From Candidatus Aminicenantota bacterium (GTDB lineage: Bacteria; Acidobacteriota; Aminicenantia; Aminicenantales; Aminicenantaceae), in contig JAFGMO010000082.1 of the NCBI GenBank assembly GCA_016927475.1, positions 1-64,000 of the forward strand: a stretch of DNA of 64,000 nucleotides. The letters are read 5' to 3'. The stretch's first letter is position 1. Every line of letters starts with the position of its first letter. The notes below the pieces were generated by a model that ran no database searches, was not told where the DNA came from, and worked only from the letters and a program-made list of their open reading frames with translations. Below are positions 8,199-16,871 of this stretch, one piece after another. Both the position numbers and the translations under genes were made by a program.

Positions 8199-9485
8199 CT
8201 ACTCTGTGTTCACTTCGAATTTCTTTAGCAGAAGCGAGGCGTTTGTTCCTCCGAAACCGAAAGAATTAGTCAAGGCGTAGGTAAAATTACCCTTTCGTGA
8301 TGTATTGGGCACATAATCCAGGTCACATTCGGGATCAGGCTTTTCATAATTGATCGTGGGAACCAACACCTTATGTTGTAAACACAAGGAAGTTATCGCA
8401 GCCTCAACGGCTCCGGCTGCACCAAGCAGATGTCCCGTCATGGACTTGGATGAACTGATAGGCACTTTATTGGCATACTCCCCAAAAAGTTTTTTGATGG
8501 CCAGTGTTTCAATTTTATCATTGTAAGGAGTGGACGTGCCATGCGCATTGATATAATCGATCTCATTTGCCTGGATGCCGGCATCGTTGATGGCGTTCCT
8601 CATCGCCCGAACGGCTCCCTCCCCGTCCAGACTCGGGGCCGTCACATGGTAGGCGTCTGAACTCATTCCATAACCGACTATTTCAGCATAGATATGAGCT
8701 CCCCGCTTCAAGGCGAAATCCAACTCTTCCAGAATAAGGATTCCGGCTCCTTCTCCCATGACAAAACCATCTCTATCAAGATCAAACGGTCGCGATGATT
8801 TCTCAGGGTCATCGTTTCTGACAGAAAGGGCTCTCATAGAGCAAAACCCGGCCAATCCGAGGGGAGTAATGGGAGCTTCCGTTCCTCCCGCGATCATGAC
8901 ATCAGCATCCCCATAGGCAATAGTACGAAAGGCATCTCCTATGGAATGAGAGCTTGTCGCACAGGCGGTACAGGTTGCGGAATTCGGCCCCCTTGCTTTG
9001 TATACAATAGAAATTTGTCCCGCCGCTTCGTTGATGATAGTGGCAACCAGAAAAAATGGGGAAATTCTGCCCGGGCCCTTCTTCATCAGAATGTCATGTT
9101 GTTCTTCGATAGTACCAATGCCCCCGATACCGGATCCGACCAAAACTCCTGTTCTTTCCCCTTCAAGTAAGGACCGGGCAATATGTGCATCCTCAACTGC
9201 CAACTGAGCCGCTGCTACTGCGAACTGGATGAACGGATCCATCTTCCTTGCTTCCTTCCTGTCCAAGAAGTTCAGGGGGTCAAAATCATATGCTTCGCCC
9301 GCTATACGGCTGGTGTAACCACTTGTATCAAACTTGCTGATTCGTCTTATGCCGCTTTTTCCCTCGAGGAGAACCCGCCAGTTTTTTTCTCTCCCTATGC
9401 CTAAAGGAGTAACCAAACCAATCCCTGTGATCACTACCCTTCTAGCAGAGTAGTGTTTCTTGCTGGAAAGGATTTCGCCCATCAA
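8199..9485 (-). CDS. fabF: Beta-ketoacyl-ACP synthase II
   Basis: FabF (428 residues) elongates acyl-ACP by condensation with malonyl-ACP in the cytoplasm. The thiolase fold carries the catalytic triad: cysteine in TCTACATSSHSIG, histidine in INAHGTSTPYND and histidine in KSMTGHLLGAAGAVEA. It also has the glycine-rich end FGFGGTNASLLL. The start Met-Met-Gly-Glu precedes a short extension before VVITGIGLVTPLG. It follows acpP by 12 bases, the common bacterial order. Confidence 0.96.
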   Translation of the reverse strand: MMGEILSSKKHYSARRVVITGIGLVTPLGIGREKNWRVLLEGKSGIRRISKFDTSGYTSRIAGEAYDFDPLNFLDRKEARKMDPFIQFAVAAAQLAVEDAHIARSLLEGERTGVLVGSGIGGIGTIEEQHDILMKKGPGRISPFFLVATIINEAAGQISIVYKARGPNSATCTACATSSHSIGDAFRTIAYGDADVMIAGGTEAPITPLGLAGFCSMRALSVRNDDPEKSSRPFDLDRDGFVMGEGAGILILEELDFALKRGAHIYAEIVGYGMSSDAYHVTAPSLDGEGAVRAMRNAINDAGIQANEIDYINAHGTSTPYNDKIETLAIKKLFGEYANKVPISSSKSMTGHLLGAAGAVEAAITSLCLQHKVLVPTINYEKPDPECDLDYVPNTSRKGNFTYALTNSFGFGGTNASLLLKKFEVNTE

Positions 9486-9497
9486 TGAACAGAGGTT

Positions 9498-9746
9498 TTA
9501 CTTGGAAGAAATATGTCCTATGACGTAGTCCATCGCTTTCCCGACCGTGGTCAGTTTTTCCGCTTCATCATCGGGAATGTCCATATCGAATTCGTCTTCA
9601 AGGGCCATGACCAACTCAACCGTATCCAGCGAGTCCGCACCCAGATCATCGATAAAGGAAGCTTCTTCTGTTACCTGGTCTTCACTGATGCTAAGCTTGT
9701 CGGCAACAATGGCTTTCACTTTTTTCAGAAGCTCTTCTCTTTCCAT
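9498..9746 (-). CDS. acpP: Acyl carrier protein
   Basis: This is an 82-residue acidic carrier protein. The 4'-phosphopantetheine attachment serine sits in [16 protein letters not shown]. It carries growing acyl chains between FabG, FabF and the PlsX acyl-phosphate route. The ATG has a strong GAGGG upstream. It is flanked by fabG and fabF on the same strand. Confidence 0.97.
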   Translation of the reverse strand: MEREELLKKVKAIVADKLSISEDQVTEEASFIDDLGADSLDTVELVMALEDEFDMDIPDDEAEKLTTVGKAMDYVIGHISSK

Positions 9747-9787
9747 TTTTCCCTCCTATGGTAAACAATCATAATTCTGGACGATGG

Positions 9788-10531
9788 CTACATGAGCATG
9801 CCACCGTTCACACTGAGAACCTGTCCGGTGATATAAGCGGCATCATCCGAAAGGAAAAACCGAACCGCTTTTGCAATTTCCTCCGGTGTGCCGAACCTTT
9901 TCATAGGAATTAATCCCATGAACATTTCCTTTACCTCTTCGGACAATTTATCCGTCATTTCGGTTGCAATGTATCCGGGAGCCACGGCGTTAACCGTTAT
10001 TCCCCGCGAGGCAACTTCTCGGGCTAATGATTTTGTAATCCCGATGACCCCTGCTTTTGAGGCTGAATAATTCGTCTGGCCCGCATTTCCCATCAATCCG
10101 ACTACGGATGATATATTCACAATCCTTCCATAACGTTTGCCCATCATATTACGAATAACAGCCTTCGAAAAATTAAAAACGCCTTTCAAATTAACCGCAA
10201 GAACAGCATCCCACTCTTCTTCTTTCATGCGCATAAGAAGATTATCTCGTGTTATGCCGGCATTATTAACCAGATGGTCAATTTTTTCCAGCGTTTTTAT
10301 TATTTTTTCCGTCACGGCAACAACTTGATCAAAATTAGAAACATCAGCCGCATAAGAATAAGCTTCGCCTCCATTTTTACGGATCAAATCGGCAACCATT
10401 TTTAGCTTTTCTTCCTGGATATCCACCAGGGCTACTCGCGCTCCGTTGGATGCGATGTCAAGAGCGATGGCCGCTCCAATGCCCTGCGAGGCTCCGGTCA
10501 CAATCGTTGTTTTACCCTTTAAATCCATCAA
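9788..10531 (-). CDS. fabG: 3-oxoacyl-ACP reductase
   Basis: FabG (247 residues) is a short-chain dehydrogenase that reduces 3-oxoacyl-ACP with NADPH. The cofactor motif is VTGASQGIGAAIA. NNAG is present in HLVNNAGITRDNLL, and the catalytic Ser-Tyr-Lys is seen as NISSVVGLMGNAGQTNYSASKAGVIG. The C-terminus ends AAYITGQVLSVNGGMLM, typical of FabG. Its start overlaps the plsX stop by four bases, so fabH and fabD, often found here in other bacteria, are absent. Confidence 0.96.
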   Translation of the reverse strand: MMDLKGKTTIVTGASQGIGAAIALDIASNGARVALVDIQEEKLKMVADLIRKNGGEAYSYAADVSNFDQVVAVTEKIIKTLEKIDHLVNNAGITRDNLLMRMKEEEWDAVLAVNLKGVFNFSKAVIRNMMGKRYGRIVNISSVVGLMGNAGQTNYSASKAGVIGITKSLAREVASRGITVNAVAPGYIATEMTDKLSEEVKEMFMGLIPMKRFGTPEEIAKAVRFFLSDDAAYITGQVLSVNGGMLM

Positions 10532-11541
10532 GCTTTCATCCTTTCGAAATATTGGGAGAAGCCGTCCATTTCAGTTTCAATTTTTTCCTGAACCTTGTTG
10601 GCCACAAATTCTTTGGCTGTCCCAATGGCATTCTTGACAGCTTGAGTATTGGACCTTCCATGGCCTACGACACAGATTCCATTCAGTCCTAATAAAAGAG
10701 CTCCCCCATATTGTGAATAATCCATTCTTTTATATAGATTTTTCAGGTTTCTTTTCATAAGAAAAAAGCCTATCTTTGAAAATAAATTTTTCATGATCTC
10801 ACTGCGTGCCTGAGATAAAAAATTTTCGACGACGCCCTCGCTTACCTTGAGAGCGATATTCCCCGTAAATCCATCACTTACGATAACATCGGCCTTTCCG
10901 GAATATATGTCTTTTCCTTCTATGTTTCCGACGAAATTTAAAGGAGAAGCCTTCAGCATTTTAAAAACTTCTTTGGTCAATTCGTTTCCCTTGCTTTTCT
11001 CTTCACCAATACTCATCAAGGCAATCCTGGGTTCTTTGAGTCCCATGACCCCCTGCATGAATAAATGCCCCATAACGGCAAACTGTTCAAGGTGCCTGGG
11101 ACGGCAGTTTGCATTGGCCCCGACGTCCAAAAGAAGCGTCGGCCCCTTTCCAGAGGGAACAAGGAGGGCAAGAGCCGGCTTTTCAACACCATTTAAAGCC
11201 CCCAGAATTTTTTTGGAGATATAAACGATGGCCGCTGAATTGCCCGTGCTGATAAAAGCATCGGCTTGCTTTTCTTTGACAAGTTGGGCGCAAACTCGGA
11301 GTGAAGATCTTTTCTTCCTTCGAAATGATATCAAGCCTTCTCCCATACCGATGTACTCCGCCGTATTGATAATGGAGATATTAGCACGATCGTGGTTTAA
11401 GCGATCAAATTCCTTATGGATTATATTTTCAGCCCCGACGAGAATGACTTCAATATTGAACTCCCGCGAAGCCTGGATAGCACCGGCTATCGGGATTTTA
11501 GGGCCGAAATCTCCCCCCATTGCATCAACGGCGATTTTCAT
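10528..11541 (-). CDS. plsX: Phosphate acyltransferase PlsX
   Basis: PlsX (337 residues) makes acyl-phosphate from acyl-ACP for PlsY, starting phospholipid synthesis. It begins MKIAVDAMGGDFGPKIPIAGA, has STGNSAAIVYISKKILG and LLDVGANANCRP, and ends with the usual ALLLGLNGICVVGHGRSN segment. Length is normal. It overlaps fabG by four bases and follows rpmF by 12, the conserved rpmF-plsX arrangement. Confidence 0.96.
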   Translation of the reverse strand: MKIAVDAMGGDFGPKIPIAGAIQASREFNIEVILVGAENIIHKEFDRLNHDRANISIINTAEYIGMGEGLISFRRKKRSSLRVCAQLVKEKQADAFISTGNSAAIVYISKKILGALNGVEKPALALLVPSGKGPTLLLDVGANANCRPRHLEQFAVMGHLFMQGVMGLKEPRIALMSIGEEKSKGNELTKEVFKMLKASPLNFVGNIEGKDIYSGKADVIVSDGFTGNIALKVSEGVVENFLSQARSEIMKNLFSKIGFFLMKRNLKNLYKRMDYSQYGGALLLGLNGICVVGHGRSNTQAVKNAIGTAKEFVANKVQEKIETEMDGFSQYFERMKA

Positions 11542-11553
11542 AAAATCTCCCTG

Positions 11554-11736
11554 TTATTCTTCTGCTTCTTCAGTGACTTGTCTTCCCTTGTAGAATCCAC
11601 AATCAGGACAGGCCCGGTGGGGAAGTTTCGGAGTCCCACAGTTGGGACAAATGGATAGCGAAGGAAGAGAAAGAGCGTCGTGAGCTCTCCTTTTCATTTT
11701 TCTGGAATGAGAATGTTTTCTTTTAGGATTAGCCAT
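11554..11736 (-). CDS. rpmF: Large ribosomal subunit protein bL32
   Basis: This 60-residue protein begins [20 protein letters not shown], as bL32 does. It keeps the four-cysteine zinc ribbon (CPNCG and CPDCG), so it is the zinc-binding C+ form. It sits between yceD and plsX, its usual place in bacteria. Confidence 0.97.
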   Translation of the reverse strand: MANPKRKHSHSRKMKRRAHDALSLPSLSICPNCGTPKLPHRACPDCGFYKGRQVTEEAEE

Positions 11737-11742
11737 GGTACT

Positions 11743-12255
11743 CTATCTTTTAATAAAATATTTGAGTTTATCCAACCTGGGATCGGAATCTTCTTTAACA
11801 CAAACACATTCTCCGCTTTGGATCAGTTTTCCACATACCGGACAGATTCCCTGGCAGTTTTTGGAACAAAGAGGCTTGACAGGGAAAGAGAGATTCAACT
11901 GCTCGAGAACGATCTCTTCCAAATCAATATTCTGGCTGTGATAAAAAAGCCGTCCCAAATCATCTTTCTCCAATTGCTCCTTGAATTCATCCCTTTCTTC
12001 AGGAAAATATATCAGGTCAAATTTGGAATCAATGGGAAATTCAAAAGGAACAAGGCACCGGCTGCAGATAAAGCTTACACAGGTGGTTATTGTTCCCTTG
12101 ATAATGATCTCATCTCCGATCATTTTTATATGAAGATCGGCATGAAGAGGGCGAAGAAAAACAGCACTCTCTTCGACGAGGTCCGTACTCGGAAATTCAA
12201 ATTCCCGGCTGATTTTAAGTCCCTCTTGGGGAATTTTTTCTATATCAATAATCAT
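11743..12255 (-). CDS. YceD/DUF177 family protein
   Basis: This 170-residue protein carries the DUF177 pattern: an N-terminal beta region, CSRCLVPFEFPID, then VLEQLNLSFPVKPLCSKNCQGICPVCG with cysteines suited to zinc. The family is linked to 23S rRNA accumulation and almost always precedes rpmF, as here (6-base gap). It is the first gene of the fatty-acid operon, with GGAG upstream of the ATG and a strong promoter just ahead. Confidence 0.9.
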   Translation of the reverse strand: MIIDIEKIPQEGLKISREFEFPSTDLVEESAVFLRPLHADLHIKMIGDEIIIKGTITTCVSFICSRCLVPFEFPIDSKFDLIYFPEERDEFKEQLEKDDLGRLFYHSQNIDLEEIVLEQLNLSFPVKPLCSKNCQGICPVCGKLIQSGECVCVKEDSDPRLDKLKYFIKR

Positions 12256-12278
12256 ATTTTCTCCAAAATAATCATCTA

Positions 12279-12306
12279 ATTATAACATCTTACTTCCCAA
12301 TGTCAA
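12279..12306 (-). promoter_or_regulatory. Sigma-70 promoter of the yceD-rpmF-plsX-fab operon
   Basis: On the minus strand TTGACA (12306-12301) is followed after 16 bases by TGTTATAAT, an extended -10 with perfect TATAAT at 12284-12279. The start codon of yceD lies about 24 bases downstream. Confidence 0.8.
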
Positions 12307-12330
12307 CAACACCCTTTCTTATGATGAAAT

Positions 12331-12403
12331 CCCCCAAAAACGGCATCAAGCTTTGTATAACCAGTTTGTAACACATAAGTTAGCTACAAAATGACGGTGA
12401 AAA
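12331..12403 (+). repeat. Inverted dispersed repeat, copy 2
   Basis: This copy reads CCCCCAAAAACGGCATC, TATAACCA, then AACACATAAGTTAGCTACAAAATGA (12370-12394). It matches the reverse complement of 6206-6278 along its length. It lies between the fatty-acid operon promoter and the small ORF at 12486. The function is unknown; it contains no ORF. Confidence 0.7.
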
Positions 12404-12485
12404 TCCCATTTCTGGAGCACCTTTAACCGCCCTAATACTTCAAGGTTCATCCTTTCTTCTCGTAATTCGGGACTCCATCCCTTTC

Positions 12486-12818
12486 ATGAGGATAAAAATT
12501 TTGTTGTTTTACAGTATCAAATCTTTACACCGGCTTCCCGCTGCGGTTATAATGGGGAAAAGTAAAGTGACAAAACAACAGGGCTTGAACTCACAAATTA
12601 TCCATAATGGAAACACCTATCATATCCAAACTCAAGACAAAGGGCCAGGAATGCCATATGTTGAATCCATAATCTACAAATCCGGACAGCTTCTCACCAT
12701 CCAAAAAACGGACTATACTTCTTCTCTAAACGACCCTCAGCTTGAAAAAAAGATCGCCCAGATTATTCGAGATCAACATTACTCTATTATGAGGGAAATT
12801 TCGAAGGGTAAATTCTAA
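12486..12818 (+). CDS. Conserved hypothetical protein
   Basis: The core (about 85 residues from MGKSKVTKQQ) contains IIHNGNTYHIQTQDKGPGMPYVESIIYKSGQLL and a following KTDYTS. This resembles a small family in anaerobic Gram-negatives with the pattern 'hNGxxYHVQTEDxG ... hhxGGxIhaxkKTxY'. No function is established that I know of. The true start is uncertain: the 12486 ATG adds a poor leader, ATG 12552 or GTG 12567 fit the family better, and none has a clear Shine-Dalgarno. Confidence 0.55.
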   Translation: MRIKILLFYSIKSLHRLPAAVIMGKSKVTKQQGLNSQIIHNGNTYHIQTQDKGPGMPYVESIIYKSGQLLTIQKTDYTSSLNDPQLEKKIAQIIRDQHYSIMREISKGKF

Positions 12819-12925
12819 AAAATCCTGAAAACCAGGTGTCCGGTCGATGGAGGAAAAGGCAGAAGGCGGTAACTTCCAGAATACTTATCAGCATTGCTCA
12901 AGTCTCTCCATGAGAAGGAATTACA

Positions 12926-15601
12926 TTGACGCATAAACGCTTTTTCCTGATCGACGGCTCCGCCATGTTTTACCGATCCTATTACGCCATCCGCCGGCTT
13001 TCCAACTCAAAAGGAATTCCAACAAATGCCGTCTACGGTTTTCTCTTGATGATAAGAAAATTGATCAGCCGGGAAAATCCGGAATGTCTAGCTGTCGCAT
13101 ATGACACCGAAGGACCGACCTTCCGCCATAAAGAATATAAAGAATATAAGGCCAACCGGAAACCTATGCCCGAAGACCTTGTGTCTCAAATCCCGCTGAT
13201 TAAATCTTTAGTAAAGGCTCTCCGGATCCCAACCTATGAATTCCCCGGATATGAAGCGGACGATGTGATGGGCAGCCTGTCTCGGATAGCCCATGAGGAA
13301 AACCTCCCCACGGTTCTTGTCTCAACAGACAAGGACCTCCTCCAGCTTGTCGATAGGAATACATCGGTTTTTAATCCGGTCAAAGAAATTTACTTCGATG
13401 AAAAATCAGTAAAAGAACAATTTGGAGTTCATCCCCACCAGGTGACCGACGTTTTAGCCTTATGGGGAGACGTCTCGGATAATATCCCCGGCATTCCCGG
13501 AGTGGGAGAGAAAACAGCGAAGTCTCTCATCAACCGTTTTGGCTCGATTGATCATATGATACAAAATATTCACACAATCGAGAATCCGAAGCTCAGGAAA
13601 AACATTCAAGAAAACATCGACAGGTTAAAATTGAGCTACAAGCTGGCTTCGATTGAAAAAAACCTTAACTTGCCTTTCAAGCCTGAGGACGCGTCCCTTT
13701 CCGAACCGGACCTAGAGGAATTGATCCCTCTCCTCAAAGAACTGGAATTTTCCTCGATTATTGCTGAATATACAGACAAACAAAAAACATCCGATGTGAG
13801 CTACACAACAGTCCACGACGAAAACAAACTCCGAAATTTAACGGAACAAATAAAAAAAGCAGGCTATGTCGCCATCGATACGGAAACCGACAGCCCTTTT
13901 CCAAACAAGGCCAACTTGGTTGGAATCTCCTTCTCATTTGCGCCTCGATCCGCCTTCTATCTGCCTCTACATCATGATTACGAAGGAGCCCCCGCCCAAA
14001 TTCCTGAAGAAAAGGCTTTCATGCTTTTAGGAGAGATTTTGGCCGATCCCTCCATAAAAAAAACCGGCCAGAATATCAAATACGATCTCATCGTTCTTCA
14101 AAAAGCCGGCCTCGAAATCAGGGGTATTGAACACGACACGATGATCCTCTCTTACCTTCTTGAACCGAATTGGGGCAAACATAATCTCGGCCGCTTATCC
14201 CAGAGCTACCTGCAAACGAAAGCCACAGAGTATGAGGAAATCACCGGCAGGGGAAAAAACCAGGTGACAATGAATAAAGTGGACATCAAAAAGACCACTC
14301 CCTATGCCTGCCAGGATGCCGATTTTGCTCTCCGCCTCAGCGCCATCCTATGGCCGAAAGTTAAAGAAAACTCAATGGAAGACCTTTATAAGAATATTGA
14401 GATTCCCTTGATCGAGGTTCTCGCTTCCATGGAAAAAGCCGGTGTTAAGGTGAACGTTGAGGGCCTCCAAAAATTATCCCGGGAGATCGAAGACGACCTG
14501 GGCCGTCTTCAAAAAAAAATTTATGAGGCGACCGGTGTGGAATTCAATATCAATTCTCCCCAGCAGTTGGGGGATATCCTGTTTGAAAAACTTCAACTCC
14601 CATCTTCCCGGAAAACAAAAAAAACAAGACAATACTCTACTAGTCTGGATGTGCTTCAGGAGCTGGCCGTCTCATTTCCCATTGCCCGGTATGTTCTCGA
14701 ATACAGACAGCTGTCAAAGCTGAAATCGACATACGCCGATGCCCTTCCACTCCTCATTCAGCCGGACACCGGACGGATCCATACCTCTTACAACCAAACC
14801 GTCGCCGCTACGGGCAGGCTTTCCAGCAGTGATCCCAACCTTCAAAACATTCCTGTTCGTGGAGAAATGGGCCAAAGGTTCCGGCAGGCTTTCATCCCAG
14901 AAAAGGATTCTCTTTTTCTCTCCGCCGATTATTCTCAAATTGAACTCCGTGTCCTGGCCCATCTATCAGAAGACCCGGCATTAATCGAAACGTTCCGGAA
15001 AAATAAAGATATTCATCAAGAAACAGCTCTGAAAGTTTTCGGCGATTCCCTCTTTCTGTCGGATGAAGAGAAAAGGCATAGAGCCAAAATAATCAATTTC
15101 AGCATTATATACGGAGCATCTGCGTTTTCTCTCGCCAGGGAACTGGGCACAAGCCAAACAGAAGCGCAAAAGTTCATAGATCGATATTATGAAAAGTACC
15201 CAAAGGTGCGGGAATACCTGGATGCCATCGTAGACGATGCCCGGCAAAGCGGATTTTCAACCACCCTTTTCGGCCGAAAAAGGCAGGTGCCGGAACTGCA
15301 ACACAAGAACCGGCATTCCCAGCAGGCCGGACGGCGGATTGCCCTCAACACACCGATCCAAGGCTCTGCGGCCGATCTTATAAAAAAAGCCATGATTGAA
15401 ATTTTTTCAAAGATGAAGCAAAAAAATCTTCGGTCAAAAATGATCCTTCAGGTTCATGATGAACTCGTTTTTGAAGTCCCCGATGACGAAACGAAGATGA
15501 TGGAAAAACTGGTCAAGGAAAATATGGAAAAAGTTTTCCCCCTCAACGTCCCTTTATTGGTCCACCTGGGATGGGGGATTAACTGGGCCGAAGCAAAATA
15601 A
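12926..15601 (+). CDS. polA: DNA polymerase I
   Basis: PolA (891 residues) has all three domains. The 5'-3' exonuclease (~1-290) includes FLIDGSAMFYRSYYA and EADDVMG. The 3'-5' proofreading domain (~310-500) keeps its acidic residues in AIDTETDSPFPN, GQNIKYDLIVLQ and YACQDADFALR, so proofreading is probably active. The polymerase has motif A (SADYSQIELRVLAHL), motif B (RAKIINFSIIYGASAFSL) and motif C (LQVHDELVFEV). The start is TTG, eight bases after GAAGGA; no ATG fits the family N-terminus. Its 3' end overlaps the convergent GNAT gene by 23 bp. Confidence 0.97.
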   Translation: MTHKRFFLIDGSAMFYRSYYAIRRLSNSKGIPTNAVYGFLLMIRKLISRENPECLAVAYDTEGPTFRHKEYKEYKANRKPMPEDLVSQIPLIKSLVKALRIPTYEFPGYEADDVMGSLSRIAHEENLPTVLVSTDKDLLQLVDRNTSVFNPVKEIYFDEKSVKEQFGVHPHQVTDVLALWGDVSDNIPGIPGVGEKTAKSLINRFGSIDHMIQNIHTIENPKLRKNIQENIDRLKLSYKLASIEKNLNLPFKPEDASLSEPDLEELIPLLKELEFSSIIAEYTDKQKTSDVSYTTVHDENKLRNLTEQIKKAGYVAIDTETDSPFPNKANLVGISFSFAPRSAFYLPLHHDYEGAPAQIPEEKAFMLLGEILADPSIKKTGQNIKYDLIVLQKAGLEIRGIEHDTMILSYLLEPNWGKHNLGRLSQSYLQTKATEYEEITGRGKNQVTMNKVDIKKTTPYACQDADFALRLSAILWPKVKENSMEDLYKNIEIPLIEVLASMEKAGVKVNVEGLQKLSREIEDDLGRLQKKIYEATGVEFNINSPQQLGDILFEKLQLPSSRKTKKTRQYSTSLDVLQELAVSFPIARYVLEYRQLSKLKSTYADALPLLIQPDTGRIHTSYNQTVAATGRLSSSDPNLQNIPVRGEMGQRFRQAFIPEKDSLFLSADYSQIELRVLAHLSEDPALIETFRKNKDIHQETALKVFGDSLFLSDEEKRHRAKIINFSIIYGASAFSLARELGTSQTEAQKFIDRYYEKYPKVREYLDAIVDDARQSGFSTTLFGRKRQVPELQHKNRHSQQAGRRIALNTPIQGSAADLIKKAMIEIFSKMKQKNLRSKMILQVHDELVFEVPDDETKMMEKLVKENMEKVFPLNVPLLVHLGWGINWAEAK

Positions 15602-16718
15602 CCTTCTGATATACCCGGAATTTCTTATAAACCTTTCCCCCCATCCGTTCCATGGTTGCCCGAACCATGGTATTTTCCTCAAGTTCGTGGTGGGTGTCCA
15701 TAAACTTAAATCCCGCCTCCCGGGCAGACATAAGCACACTCACGCCCATAAGAGCGTCCAGGCCCATTCTTCTGTATTCCTTCTTGATGCCCCCCAAGAG
15801 AAGGTCGAGTTGTTTTGTTTTTTTTGCGCTACGAAGAATTTTTATAAAACCAAAGGGAAAAAGCCGTCCCCGCGCCTTCTGGATACCGATTGACATGTCC
15901 GGTATGCCGACGATGAAGGCCACGACCTGCCCATCCTTGAGAACTCCCTTTATAAAACGAGCGTCCAGAATGGAATAATATCTCCTGGCCAACTCCTCCA
16001 TTTCCTTTTCTTTTAAAGGAGAATACCCATAGATATTACTTTCGGTATAAACCTCATTCATAAGATGAAGAAAGGGTTTTATCCACTTCTTGATTTCCCT
16101 TCTTTTCTTGAATTCGACAAGCTCAAAATTCCCCCTGCGAACGACACGGTCCCTTATGCGGTGAAAAAATTCGGGGATTTCCGTCGGAACCTCAAGCTTG
16201 TAGACATAATAATCCACATCTTTTTTATAGCCCATCTTCTCCAACATTTCCGGCATCCAGGGATAGTTGTGATAGGTGACAATGGTAGCCCTCTCTTCAA
16301 ATCCTTCGATAAGAAACCCCTCGGGGTCCTGGTCGGAAAAGCCATAAGGTCCGATAAGCCGGGTCATCCCCTTTTCCCGTGCCCATTCTTCCACGGAACG
16401 CAACAATTTGCGGACGAGCTCTTCGTCTTCCCCAGTCTCCAGGTAACCGAAGCGGGCTGTTTTCTGGTTCCTCAGCTCGTTGTACCTGTGATTGATGATT
16501 CCCATGATCCGGCCGACCGGTTTTTTCTCTCTGAATGCAAGCAACATGATGGTATCACAGTAAGAAAAATGATCATTCTTCTCCGCCCTGAAGTAACTCC
16601 ATTCATCCATATAAATGGGAGGAACCCAAGTGGCGTGGCCGGCATGAATTTTTTCCGGAAGAAAGATAAACGTTTTCAAATCTTTCCGGGTTTTGACCTC
16701 CCTTATTGTCACATTCAT
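15579..16718 (-). CDS. GNAT-like acyltransferase family protein (YghO-like)
   Basis: This is a 379-residue cytoplasmic protein. The first ~200 residues contain a GNAT-like fold (IMLLAFREKKPVGRIMGIINHRYNE, then IGPYGFSDQDPEGFLIEGFEE). The C-terminal half has GGIKKEYRRMGLDALMGVSVLMSAREAGF and ELEENTMVRATMERMGGKVYKKFRVYQK, typical of the large YghO-type proteins annotated as acetyltransferases. The substrate is unknown. It is convergent with polA, overlaps it by 23 bp, and is divergent from the rnf operon. Confidence 0.65.
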   Translation of the reverse strand: MNVTIREVKTRKDLKTFIFLPEKIHAGHATWVPPIYMDEWSYFRAEKNDHFSYCDTIMLLAFREKKPVGRIMGIINHRYNELRNQKTARFGYLETGEDEELVRKLLRSVEEWAREKGMTRLIGPYGFSDQDPEGFLIEGFEERATIVTYHNYPWMPEMLEKMGYKKDVDYYVYKLEVPTEIPEFFHRIRDRVVRRGNFELVEFKKRREIKKWIKPFLHLMNEVYTESNIYGYSPLKEKEMEELARRYYSILDARFIKGVLKDGQVVAFIVGIPDMSIGIQKARGRLFPFGFIKILRSAKKTKQLDLLLGGIKKEYRRMGLDALMGVSVLMSAREAGFKFMDTHHELEENTMVRATMERMGGKVYKKFRVYQKVILLRPS

Positions 16719-16787
16719 ATTCCTATGACTATTCTCCCCACTCCATTTATCCTATATTATTTGACAAAAATCAATTTATTTTTCATG

Positions 16788-16815
16788 TTGACAACACACA
16801 CTACGAATTTATAAA
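16788..16815 (+). promoter_or_regulatory. Sigma-70 promoter of the rnf operon
   Basis: TTGACA at 16788-16793 is separated by 16 bases from TATAAA at 16810-16815. The rnfC ATG follows at 16872 with AAAGGA just before it. Flanking sequence is AT-rich and lies between divergent genes. Confidence 0.6.
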
Positions 16816-16871
16816 CTTTTATTTCTTTATCGAACATGGACTAGGATGTCAAACTCTGATAAAAAAAGGAA

